DNA of 34,175 nt from contig JAHXGO010000005.1 in the NCBI GenBank assembly GCA_019923695.1, positions 1 to 34,175 on the forward strand, given 5' to 3'. The stretch is from Candidatus Liptonbacteria bacterium (GTDB taxonomy: Bacteria; Patescibacteriota; Minisyncoccia; UBA6257; Colwellbacteraceae). Below, piece after piece: positions 24,748-33,445 of the stretch (within the stretch, counting starts at the first letter, position 1; each line of letters begins with the position of its first letter). The notes under the pieces are model-generated. The model made no database searches and was not told the origin of the DNA. It saw nothing but the letters and a program-made list of their open reading frames with translations. Position numbers and translations under genes: made by a program.

Positions 24748-26214
24748 ATGGCTGATAACCCAATAAAATCAATTAGAGTAAGATTTGCGCCTTCTCCAAC
24801 AGGCCCTTTTCATATTGGCAATTCAAGAACGGCTCTTTTTAACTGGTTTTTTGCTAAAAATCACAATGGTCAGTTTATTTTAAGAATTGAAGATACTGAT
24901 AAAGAACGGTCAAAGCCGGAGTTTGAAGAGGATATTATCAGCGGATTAAAAAGCTTGGGTTTGAACTGGGACGAATTTTATCGTCAAAGCGAACGGATTG
25001 AAATTTATAAAAAATATCTTGAAAAGATGCTTGAAGAGAAGAAAGCCTATCGTTGTTTTTGCGATAAAGAGCAACTGGAAATCGAACGTCAGGCAATGTT
25101 TTCACAGGGTTTAGCGCCTAAATACTCCGGTCATTGCCGATATTTAAAAGACGAAGCAATCAACAACTTAATTAAAGAGAATAAGCCTTTTGTTGTCCGG
25201 CTTAAAGTCCCTGAAGAAGGAGAAGTTATTTTTAATGATTTAATTAGAGGGCATATTAAATTTAATTTAAATTTATTAGGTGATATAGTAGTCGCTAAAA
25301 ATTTAGAAGAACCTCTTTATAATTTCAGCGTTGTGGTTGATGACATATTAATGAAAGTTTCTCATGTTATTCGGGGGGAAGACCATATTTCAAATACTCC
25401 GAAACAAATAATTATTTTTAGAGCCTTAGGGGCCGAAGAACCGATTTTTGCTCATTTACCCCTAATTCTTAATTCAGACCGAAGCAAAATGTCTAAAAGA
25501 TACGGTGATACCGAGCTTCGTTTGTATTTAGATGACGGCTATCTGCCTGAAGCGATTGTTAATTTTTTGACTTTTTTAGGTTGGCACCCAAAAGAAGATA
25601 AAGAAGTAATGACAGTTTCAGAAATTATCAAAGATTTTAATTTAAAGCGGGTTCAAAAAGCCGGCGCAATATTTAATATTGAAAAATTAAATTGGTTCAA
25701 CAAGCATTATATCGCTTCAATGGATATTTATGAGCTTTTAGAAAAAGCGGTTAATTTTGTTCCTTCTGAATGGCCCCTGACAATCCAAATTTTAGAAGCG
25801 GTTCGCGGCCGATTAACCAAGCTTTCAGAGTTGGAAAAATTTGTTGAATTCTTTTTTATCAGGCCGAATTATCCAAAAGAGTTACTTTTTTGGAAAGGTA
25901 AGGAAGAATTTACGATAGAAAATATGAAAAAACTTTACGAATTTATAAAAGAATCAGAAGAAAAAGATTTTTTAACAATGGATTATTCTCCAACCACAGG
26001 CTCTCCTTTGGCTATTAGTTGTCCTTCAACCATAGAAAAAAAGATTTTAGGGGTTATTCCAGAAAACCAAAAAGGGGATTATTTGTGGCCCTTAAGAGTT
26101 GCTTTGTCTGGCAAAGAAGCATCTCCGGGCCCCTTTGAAATAATGACTGCGTTAGGAAAACAAGAAAGTCTTGAGCGCTTGCAAATAGCAATAACCAAAC
26201 TGGAAAAAGAATGA
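24748..26214 (+). CDS. gltX: glutamyl-tRNA synthetase
   Basis: RFAPSPTGPFHIGNSRTALFNWFFAK, LRIEDTDKERSKPEFEE, KMSKRYGDTELRLYLDDGYLPEAIVNFLTFLGW. Confidence 0.96.
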   Translation: MADNPIKSIRVRFAPSPTGPFHIGNSRTALFNWFFAKNHNGQFILRIEDTDKERSKPEFEEDIISGLKSLGLNWDEFYRQSERIEIYKKYLEKMLEEKKAYRCFCDKEQLEIERQAMFSQGLAPKYSGHCRYLKDEAINNLIKENKPFVVRLKVPEEGEVIFNDLIRGHIKFNLNLLGDIVVAKNLEEPLYNFSVVVDDILMKVSHVIRGEDHISNTPKQIIIFRALGAEEPIFAHLPLILNSDRSKMSKRYGDTELRLYLDDGYLPEAIVNFLTFLGWHPKEDKEVMTVSEIIKDFNLKRVQKAGAIFNIEKLNWFNKHYIASMDIYELLEKAVNFVPSEWPLTIQILEAVRGRLTKLSELEKFVEFFFIRPNYPKELLFWKGKEEFTIENMKKLYEFIKESEEKDFLTMDYSPTTGSPLAISCPSTIEKKILGVIPENQKGDYLWPLRVALSGKEASPGPFEIMTALGKQESLERLQIAITKLEKE

Positions 26215-27485
26215 ATTATTTTTTAAGAAATTTTGCTTTTAGGCTATTTTTTAGCCGAAAACTCGCTTTTTTTGTTCTGATAATATCTTTTATTTTTTTA
26301 AATATTACAAACATTGGATTAGCTTCTGATGATTTTTTAAAGACTCAAATTGAAGAAAAAAACAAAGAGTTAAACGTTATTAAATCTCAAATTCTCGAAA
26401 CTCAAAAAAAACTTGACGAAGTTGAAACCCAAGGCCAAAGCTTAAAAAAAGAAATTTCATTAATTGATTACCGTATTCGTCAGCTTGTGCTTGGTATTCG
26501 TTCCAGTGAAATAAATATTAAAAAATTGACTCTTGAAATTAAAGAGTTAAACACGAATCTCGGCGAAACAAAAAAACAAACAAATAATAAAAAAGAAACA
26601 ATAGGCCTTCTTTTAAGAGAAATGCAGAGAAAACATAATGAAGACTTACTTATAAGATTTTTAAAATCAAGAACTTTATCTGACAGTATGCTGGAATTCC
26701 ATTCTTTTATTAATTTTCAAAATAGTTTAACAAGCGAAATTAGCAGATTAAATAACTTAACCGAAGAAACTGATATTAAGCTAAAAGAATCAATAGAAAA
26801 AAAAGAAGAACTTAAAATTGAAAATTTAAATTTAAAAAGTCGTCGGAACATTATTAACGAGCAAAAAAACTTAAGACAAAATGTTTTAACTCAAACTAAA
26901 AATCAGGAAAAACTATATCAAGCCGGATTAAAAAAACTTCAAAAGCAGCAAAGAGAAATCGCCGAGGAAATTGAAAAAATTGAAGTTGGGTTAAGACCTA
27001 AAATTAATCTCGGATTTTTACCTCAAAAAGGCAGGGGAGTGTTGATGATGCCAGTTCGAGGAATATTGACGCAAGAATACGGCTATACGCGTTTTGCAAG
27101 ACATTCTTTTAAAGGAAGATTTCATAATGGTATTGATATTGGCGCGCCCATAGGAACTCCAGTTTTTAGCGCCGAAGATGGGAGAGTGGTAGCTTTTGGC
27201 GATCAGGATAGAACTTGTCCGAGAGTCAGCGCTGGAAAATATATTGTCATTAAACACAATAATAACTTAACTACTTTATACGCTCATTTATCTAAAATTA
27301 TTATTACTCACAATCAGCAAGTTAAAAGAGGCGAGATTATAGGTTATGTTGGGTCTTCTGGTTATTCCACCGGCCCTCATCTTCACTTTACTGTTTATGA
27401 TTCTAATACTTTTTATATGGGCCACAGCCGACTTTGCGGCCCAATGCCTTTAGGTGGGACTTTAAACCCAATGGACTATCTTTAA
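26211..27485 (+). CDS. murein hydrolase activator-like M23 peptidase with coiled coil
   Basis: Long coiled coil then HNGIDIGAPIGTPVFSAEDGRVV...TLYAHLSKI...GYVGSSGYSTGPHLHFTVY (LytM motifs). Confidence 0.92.
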   Translation: MNYFLRNFAFRLFFSRKLAFFVLIISFIFLNITNIGLASDDFLKTQIEEKNKELNVIKSQILETQKKLDEVETQGQSLKKEISLIDYRIRQLVLGIRSSEINIKKLTLEIKELNTNLGETKKQTNNKKETIGLLLREMQRKHNEDLLIRFLKSRTLSDSMLEFHSFINFQNSLTSEISRLNNLTEETDIKLKESIEKKEELKIENLNLKSRRNIINEQKNLRQNVLTQTKNQEKLYQAGLKKLQKQQREIAEEIEKIEVGLRPKINLGFLPQKGRGVLMMPVRGILTQEYGYTRFARHSFKGRFHNGIDIGAPIGTPVFSAEDGRVVAFGDQDRTCPRVSAGKYIVIKHNNNLTTLYAHLSKIIITHNQQVKRGEIIGYVGSSGYSTGPHLHFTVYDSNTFYMGHSRLCGPMPLGGTLNPMDYL

Positions 27486-27557
27486 TTATTAGTGTAAAAT
27501 AATATAAATAGCAAAATAAAAAAATAATAGCGCAAAATTTTAATTTGTTATTTTAAT

Positions 27558-27728
27558 ATGGAAATTATAAATACAATAATAAATAATGATCAAATTCAAC
27601 AGATATTCGATACCATTCAATCCTCTTTGCCTGTTTTGATTTCCGCTTTTAAAAGTTTAGTAAATATTTTTGTTTTGATTTTTGAATTTTTTATTGACCT
27701 TATCAGGGAAGCGATAGAGCAACTCTAA
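27558..27728 (+). CDS. small hydrophobic protein, 56 aa
   Basis: MEIINTIINNDQIQQIFDTIQSSLPVLISAFKSLVNIFVLIFEFFIDLIREAIEQL; below the ORF-track size cutoff. Confidence 0.5.
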   Translation: MEIINTIINNDQIQQIFDTIQSSLPVLISAFKSLVNIFVLIFEFFIDLIREAIEQL

Positions 27729-27788
27729 TATCAAGATTCTTATATTTGTCGCATAATATATCTTTTGTGACAGATAATTTTAAAAAAT

Positions 27789-29333
27789 ATGAAACAACCC
27801 AAAATTCATTTTATTGGTATTGGAGGCATTGGAATGAGCGCTTTAGCTCAATGGTTTTTAAGTAAAAAATGGCTTGTAAGCGGCTCTGACGCTTCAGATA
27901 GCCCAATCATCCAATTTCTTAAAAAACAAGGCGTAGAGGTTAAAATTGGACACAAAAGCGGTAATTTCTCCCGTAATTCTCAAATGGCGGTTTATAGCGC
28001 TGCGGTGCCGCCTGATAATCCGGAGTTTAAAAAAGCTAAAGAATTAGGTATAAAAACTCTTTCTTACAGCGAAGCCTTAGCAGAACTGACAAAACAATAT
28101 AAGACTATCGCTGTTTCTGGTATGCATGGCAAAAGTACTACCACCGCCATGCTCGCTAACGTACTTATTAAAGCCGGAATGGATCCGACTGTTATTTTCG
28201 GCAGCAAATATCTTTTTGATAATCAAAAACAAGCTAATAATTTTAGACTTGGTAATAGTCAGATTCTGGTTATTGAAGCTGACGAATATCGCGATCATTT
28301 TCTTAATTATTCTCCATTTGGCGCGATTATCACCAATATTAATTTAGAACACGTAGATTATTTTAAAAATCTTCAAACTATTAAAAAATCTTTTATAAAA
28401 TTCATAAATGGAATTAATAAATCGCCTTCTGATTATAAAAATGGACCTATAGTTTTAAACGCTGATGATAAAAATATCGAATCAATAAAAAATAAATTAT
28501 CCGAACAAAAAATAACATGGTTTTCTTTAAATCAAAAAAACCGCGTTCGGATTTTAAAAAAGAATTTAAAAGTTATTGGAAAACACAATATCGCTAATGC
28601 TTTAGCTGTTTGGGCTTTAGCGGAAAAGCTTGGAATTAAACAAAATATAATTTTAAAAGGACTAAAAGAGTTTACTGGCATTTGGCGGCGGCTTGAATAT
28701 AAAGGCGAAATTAAATTTAAAAATCAATCCTTTAACAAATTCAAGATTGACCCTAAACAAAATCAAGCGGGCCAAAAATCAAAAATCAAAATTAAAGTAT
28801 ATGACGACTATGCTCATCATCCGACTGAAATCAGGGCTTCATTAAATGCTTTAAGAGAAAATTTCAAAAAATCTGATATTATATGTGTTTTCCAGCCTCA
28901 CCAGCAAAAAAGACTTGAAGCCTTATTTAAAGAGTTCAGCCTTGCTTTTGATGAAGCAGATTATTTGGTTTTATTGGATATTTTTAAAGTTGTCGGCCGA
29001 GATTCTTCGGTTTTATCCAAAACAAATAAAGTGTCGCAAAATCAATTTTGCAATAGAGATTCTTTTTGTTGTAAAAAATTATCAAGATTTCACAACGCCA
29101 AAAATGTCGTCGCGGAATCTCTTTCAGAACAATTGGCATATGTGATTAATAAAAGATTATCAAAGTTAAAAAATATCAGATTAAAAAAAATTATTTATCT
29201 CCCCTACTCTGAACAAGGACAAACTCCAAAATTATTAAAAGAAATTATTTTAAATAACCCTCCTCAACTCGCGATTATTGTAATGATGGGCGCTGGAGAT
29301 ATTTACAAAATAACAGATAAGCTGATAGAATAA
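27789..29333 (+). CDS. murC: UDP-N-acetylmuramate--L-alanine ligase
   Basis: HFIGIGGIGMSALAQWF, VSGMHGKSTTTAML, EADEYRDHFLNYSPFGAIITNINLEHVDYF, VYDDYAHHPTEIRASL, VFQPHQ. Confidence 0.95.
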   Translation: MKQPKIHFIGIGGIGMSALAQWFLSKKWLVSGSDASDSPIIQFLKKQGVEVKIGHKSGNFSRNSQMAVYSAAVPPDNPEFKKAKELGIKTLSYSEALAELTKQYKTIAVSGMHGKSTTTAMLANVLIKAGMDPTVIFGSKYLFDNQKQANNFRLGNSQILVIEADEYRDHFLNYSPFGAIITNINLEHVDYFKNLQTIKKSFIKFINGINKSPSDYKNGPIVLNADDKNIESIKNKLSEQKITWFSLNQKNRVRILKKNLKVIGKHNIANALAVWALAEKLGIKQNIILKGLKEFTGIWRRLEYKGEIKFKNQSFNKFKIDPKQNQAGQKSKIKIKVYDDYAHHPTEIRASLNALRENFKKSDIICVFQPHQQKRLEALFKEFSLAFDEADYLVLLDIFKVVGRDSSVLSKTNKVSQNQFCNRDSFCCKKLSRFHNAKNVVAESLSEQLAYVINKRLSKLKNIRLKKIIYLPYSEQGQTPKLLKEIILNNPPQLAIIVMMGAGDIYKITDKLIE

Positions 29334-29373
29334 ACCAATTATAATTTTGATTTTTAAATTTTAAACTTAATTT

Positions 29374-30123
29374 ATGTATTATTCTAATTTAGAACATTTT
29401 AAGGGAGCTTGCGGTTATGAAATTGACGGTATATGGTACCCGAGAGTTACCAGTATTGTAAATATAAAAGCAAAACCGGCTCTTTATCGTTTTTACGCGG
29501 AAATGAGTAGTTTTAACGAAGGAGAAGCCGTAAAAAAACAATCAGCGACCGAAGGCACTTTAATTCATGAAACAATTGAAAAAATACTTTTAGGCGAAAA
29601 CCCGGTTATTGATTCGTTAATTAAGCCGGCTGTAGACGCATTTTTGCGGTTTTCGTCAGAAAAAAATATTCAGGTTGATCCTGAATGGGTTGAAAAAAAA
29701 GTTATAGACTATGATGAAAGATATGCCGGAACAATTGACGCCTTAGCCTTAATTGACGGCAAATTCGGAGTTTTAGACATTAAAACCTCGCAAGCTATTT
29801 ATCGTGATTATAATCTTCAGGTATCCGCTTATACCGTACCTTTAAAAAGACAGCTTAAAAATATCTCAACTAGCTGGATTTTAAGAATTGACCAATCCCA
29901 AAAATGTCTTAAATGCGGAGCTACTTTAAGAACAAAAGGCGGGAGAGAAAAAATAAAATCCGGCAATAATAGTCATTGCGAACATCAATGGTCTGAAGTT
30001 AAAGGCAGTATCGAGCTTAAAGAGCTTCCTTATTTCGAAAATGATTACGAAGCTTTTTTAGGGGCTAAGAAATTATGGGAATGGGAAAACGAATATTGGT
30101 TGAAAGATGCAAAATATTTTTAA
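29374..30123 (+). CDS. PD-(D/E)XK (RecB-like) nuclease with a Cys/His cluster
   Basis: TLIHETIEKIL; YAGTIDALALIDGKFGVLDIKTSQAIYRDYNLQVSAY (D...DIK...Q..Y); CLKCGATL...HCEHQW. Confidence 0.75.
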   Translation: MYYSNLEHFKGACGYEIDGIWYPRVTSIVNIKAKPALYRFYAEMSSFNEGEAVKKQSATEGTLIHETIEKILLGENPVIDSLIKPAVDAFLRFSSEKNIQVDPEWVEKKVIDYDERYAGTIDALALIDGKFGVLDIKTSQAIYRDYNLQVSAYTVPLKRQLKNISTSWILRIDQSQKCLKCGATLRTKGGREKIKSGNNSHCEHQWSEVKGSIELKELPYFENDYEAFLGAKKLWEWENEYWLKDAKYF

Positions 30124-30147
30124 CGCCAATTTTTTGGCTGATTTAAT

Positions 30148-30327
30148 TTATAACTGTTCGCTTCTTTCGTAGACAGGGTCGCCGCATTTTTCAATTATTA
30201 TTGGGGTTTTCCTAAGATTAAAAGTTGATAAATATCCTAATCCAAAACCTAAAGAAATTGATAAAATAGTCACCAAAATAAGAATTTTAATAAATTTCTT
30301 TTCTTCGGGATTATTTGACGGCTTCAT
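30148..30327 (-). CDS. small single-pass membrane protein, 59 aa
   Basis: MKPSNNPEEKKFIKILILVTILSISLGFGLGYLSTFNLRKTPIIIEKCGDPVYERSEQL; below the ORF-track cutoff. Confidence 0.5.
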   Translation of the reverse strand: MKPSNNPEEKKFIKILILVTILSISLGFGLGYLSTFNLRKTPIIIEKCGDPVYERSEQL

Positions 30328-30374
30328 TATATTATGATATCATTTTTTTTATAAAAATTTAAATTTTATATTAT

Positions 30375-30653
30375 ATGGCACATACTAAGGCAGGCGGCTC
30401 AACGAAATTAGGTCGTGATTCAATAGGTAAAAGATTAGGTCTTAAAAGAGCGGATGGCCAATTTGTTTCAACCGGCGAAATTTTAGTTCGTCAAAGAGGA
30501 ACAAAATATTTTCCAGGAGAAAATGTTAAAAAAGCAAGTGATGACACTCTTTTTGCCGTAAAAAGTGGTATTGTAAGATTTGTTTCTAAAAAAAGGGTAA
30601 GATTTGATTCCAGTGTTCGTTTTGTTACTAAGGTAATGGTTGTACCGAAATAG
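30375..30653 (+). CDS. rpmA: 50S ribosomal protein L27
   Basis: [51 protein letters not shown]. Confidence 0.97.
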   Translation: MAHTKAGGSTKLGRDSIGKRLGLKRADGQFVSTGEILVRQRGTKYFPGENVKKASDDTLFAVKSGIVRFVSKKRVRFDSSVRFVTKVMVVPK

Positions 30654-31086
30654 TTATTTTCTCTTTAATCCCCCTTTCTAAATCAACCTCTACTTCATGT
30701 TGACCGATTGATTTAATCGGTTTTTTTATATTTACCCTGAAATTAACAGACGACCCGGCGTCAAAAAACCCTTTTTCTTTTATTCTATTTTCAATTTCTT
30801 CTCGGCTAACAGAGCTGTATATCTCCCCTTTCCGCCCAACTTTTAAATAAAAAATAAAATCTTCTTTTTTTAGTTTTTCTTTTAGTTCTTTTAAATTTGA
30901 TTTTAGTCTGTTCTCTTTTTCAATATAAGACGATTTTATCAATTCTAATTTTGATAAAGATTCTTTTGTTGCCGGTTCGGCTAATTTTTGAGGAATTAAA
31001 AAATTACGAGCGTATCCACTTTTTACCTCTTTTATTTCGTTTGTTCTTCCTAAACCTTTTATATCCTTAAGAAGGATAATTTTCAT
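30628..31086 (-). CDS. rplI: 50S ribosomal protein L9
   Basis: [40 protein letters not shown] is the L9 N-terminal signature. Confidence 0.95.
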   Translation of the reverse strand: MKIILLKDIKGLGRTNEIKEVKSGYARNFLIPQKLAEPATKESLSKLELIKSSYIEKENRLKSNLKELKEKLKKEDFIFYLKVGRKGEIYSSVSREEIENRIKEKGFFDAGSSVNFRVNIKKPIKSIGQHEVEVDLERGIKEKITISVQPLP

Positions 31087-31093
31087 TTTACTA

Positions 31094-32284
31094 TTAAAGG
31101 GATTTTAATAGCTCAATCGCTTTTTTTAATTGCTGGTCGTTTTCTTCTATTATATAATTCGGAACTAAACCATTTTGTTCAATTTTCATTCTTTTTGGCG
31201 TTAACCAATAAGCAATCGTTATTTTTATACTAGAACCATCTTTCAATGATTCCAGTTGTTGAACCGTTCCTTTACCAAAGGATTTTTCTCCAACTAATTT
31301 AATATCAAGCTGGTCTCTTAAGGCGCCGGCTAAAATTTCTGAAGCCGAGGCAGTGCCTTTATTTATTAATATGACCGTCGGATAATTTTTTAAAAATCCA
31401 TTACCCCTAGAATAAATTGTTCGTTCTTCACCTTCGGTTTTTTGTTCTATAACAACTGGCTCTCCGCGACCTAAAAACCATCCGGCGATAGTTACAGCAA
31501 CATCAAGATAACCGCCGGGATTATTTCTTAAATCAAGAATTATTTTATTTGCTTTCTCATTTAAAACAGTATCCACAACAGCTTCATAAAACATTATGGG
31601 CGTTTGAGGATTAAAAGTATAAATTTTTATATGAGCGATTTTATCATCAAGTATTTCCCATTCAACTGTTGGCGCTCTAATTAATTCTCTTGTGATTTCA
31701 AATTCTTTCGGAGTTGTAAACCCCTCTCTGTTAATTAAAAGTTTTATTTTGGTTCCTGGTTCTCCGCGAATTATTTTAACGGCCTCATAAACATCAAAAC
31801 CCGCAAAATCCTCATTATTAACTTTTAAGATAATGTCTTGCGGTTTCAGTCCGGCCTTTTCTGCCGGAGAATTTTTAAGCGGAGAGATAATAATGATATT
31901 ATTATCTTTTTTACCTAATTCAGCGCCTATTCCTCCAAAAACGCCAGCTATATTTTCATTGAATTTTTTTGTTTCTTCAGGCGTGAAAAATACAGTATTT
32001 GAATCTTTTACGCTTTGTAAAAGTCCTTCAATCGCTCCGTAAACTAAATCTTGATGATTTAGTTCAGCTCCTCTAATATGAATATTTTTTAACTTATCCC
32101 AAGCTTGCCAGAAAACTCCAAAATCCGCTTTTACTTCCTCAAGCGGATTAATATCCGCCACTCCCCTAATTTCAATGATTCTAGTTTCATTAAATCCTGT
32201 AAGATAACCAATATAAAATGAACCGCCAGCTGCAGAAACAAATAATACTACTCCTAAAATCAAAATTAAAATTTTTTTATTCAT
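31094..32284 (-). CDS. ctpA: S41 family C-terminal processing peptidase
   Basis: N-terminal TM, PDZ (GVFGGIGAELGKKDNNIIIISPLKNSPAEKAGLKPQDIILKVN), catalytic NKGTASASEILAGAL and SFGKGTVQ. Confidence 0.95.
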   Translation of the reverse strand: MNKKILILILGVVLFVSAAGGSFYIGYLTGFNETRIIEIRGVADINPLEEVKADFGVFWQAWDKLKNIHIRGAELNHQDLVYGAIEGLLQSVKDSNTVFFTPEETKKFNENIAGVFGGIGAELGKKDNNIIIISPLKNSPAEKAGLKPQDIILKVNNEDFAGFDVYEAVKIIRGEPGTKIKLLINREGFTTPKEFEITRELIRAPTVEWEILDDKIAHIKIYTFNPQTPIMFYEAVVDTVLNEKANKIILDLRNNPGGYLDVAVTIAGWFLGRGEPVVIEQKTEGEERTIYSRGNGFLKNYPTVILINKGTASASEILAGALRDQLDIKLVGEKSFGKGTVQQLESLKDGSSIKITIAYWLTPKRMKIEQNGLVPNYIIEENDQQLKKAIELLKSL

Positions 32285-32358
32285 TATTTATCTAAAATAG
32301 ATTTTATACTTAATTGTTCGTAAAGTCCACCCTAAACATTAACCCATAAGATCCACTA

Positions 32359-32404
32359 TTATAATGAATCAAAATTTAATATATTAATGCTTCACTTCAC
32401 TATA
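32359..32404 (-). repeat. dispersed palindromic element copy upstream of rpmB
   Basis: Reverse complement TATAGTGAAGTGAAGCATTAATATATTAAATTTTGATTCATTATA aligns with the 17122 copy. Confidence 0.65.
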
Positions 32405-32453
32405 ACATAACTCTAAATTTGATTTTTTGGAAGTTTTTATCTAAAATAAATTT

Positions 32454-32672
32454 ATGAAACAATGTAAAGTTTGCGGCAAGGGCTCAATTCTCCGCGGCGC
32501 TAGAAAAAAAGTTCGCAGTAAATATAATCCGACGCCTAAAAAAAGAAAATATCCAAATCTTCAACAGACTAAATTATCTTCCGGTAAAAAAATATTAGCC
32601 TGTACCAAGTGCGTCAAAACAATAAAAAACGCCGCTGTTAGCGTCGCAAAAAAGAAAAAAATAAATATTTAA
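32454..32672 (+). CDS. rpmB: 50S ribosomal protein L28 with two CxxC motifs
   Basis: MKQCKVCGKGSILRG...TPKKRKYPNLQQTKL...KKILACTKCVKTI. Confidence 0.88.
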   Translation: MKQCKVCGKGSILRGARKKVRSKYNPTPKKRKYPNLQQTKLSSGKKILACTKCVKTIKNAAVSVAKKKKINI

Positions 32673-32784
32673 TATAACGGCTGTTACTCTCTATATTAAG
32701 AATTTTAGTAATAGTAAACGAATCGTTATATAATGACAGTCTATCTCGTTTTTTTTTAAAATAGAGTATGAGCTTGTGGTTACT

Positions 32785-32930
32785 CACGCGAATAAACTCA
32801 TACTAAAATCGGAGTGTCGTATAGTGGCAGTACGCATGCATGGGGTGCATGTAGCGGCACGCGAATAAACTCATACTAAAATCGGAGTGTCGTATAGTGG
32901 CAGTACGCATGCATGGGGTGCATGTAGCGG
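32785..32930. repeat. perfect 73-bp tandem duplication
   Basis: cacgcgaataaactcatactaaaatcggagtgtcgtatagtggcagtacgcatgcatggggtgcatgtagcgg occurs twice in tandem (32785 and 32858). Confidence 0.97.
32810..32857 (+). pseudogene. truncated tRNA-Pro (first 48 nt)
   Basis: Identical to tRNA-Pro positions up to the variable loop; lacks T-arm and 3' acceptor strand. Confidence 0.92.
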
Positions 32931-32953
32931 GAGTTCAATTCTCCCCACTCCGA
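32883..32953 (+). tRNA. tRNA-Pro (anticodon GGG)
   Basis: CGGAGTG/CACTCCG acceptor; anticodon stem CATGC/GCATG with loop ATGGGGT; T-arm GGGAG-TTCAATT-CTCCC. Confidence 0.93.
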
Positions 32954-33027
32954 CTAATTAAGACATTTTGAAAATTCAGAGGCGATTAGTTGCTCCGCCA
33001 AAGGCGAAGCAGAAAACTGAACGCTCG

Positions 33028-33073
33028 GGCGGGCAAAAATTTCTCTCCTCAAGCCCCCCAATTTTTGCCCGCC
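33028..33073. repeat. 14-bp perfect inverted repeat
   Basis: GGCGGGCAAAAATT - 18 nt - AATTTTTGCCCGCC. Confidence 0.95.
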
Positions 33074-33157
33074 TGGTGGGAGACTAAATTAAATTTTATA
33101 AAATTCGTTTGTTTTGTTATAATAAGTTAACAATGATAAAGTTTTAGAGTAAATGGT

Positions 33158-33340
33158 ATGGATTTAGAAAAACTTCCAGAATTACTAACAATGAAACAAG
33201 TATCGGAGATACTTAGCGTTTCTAGCATGACTTTAAGACGCTGGGACACCAAGGGGATACTAAAACCCTTTAAACCAACACTGTGAAATGTAAGGAGGTA
33301 CAGAAAACAGGATATTATTAAATTTATCAATAAAAAATAA
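33158..33340 (+). pseudogene. MerR-type HTH DNA-binding protein interrupted by in-frame TGA
   Basis: MDLEKLPELLTMKQVSEILSVSSMTLRRWDTKGILKPFKPTL*NVRRYRKQDIIKFINKK*; TGA at 33284-33286, frame maintained. Confidence 0.7.
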
Positions 33341-33356
33341 AATATGACCCATAGTT

Positions 33357-33385
33357 TTAACAAAAACACGAAAAAGGATTATACT
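33357..33385 (+). promoter_or_regulatory. putative trpS promoter
   Basis: TTAACA (33357-33362), 17-nt spacer, TATACT (33380-33385). Confidence 0.6.
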
Positions 33386-33445
33386 ATCCACAGTAATTTA
33401 AGTACCTTAAAAAAGGCCAAAACCCAAAGAAAGGAGGTGTCTGCC

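Noticed and set aside
33158-33340. Genome-wide UGA=Gly recoding
   Set aside because: prfB is present and TGA is used as a genuine stop at gltX and ftsW; one interrupted ORF is insufficient.
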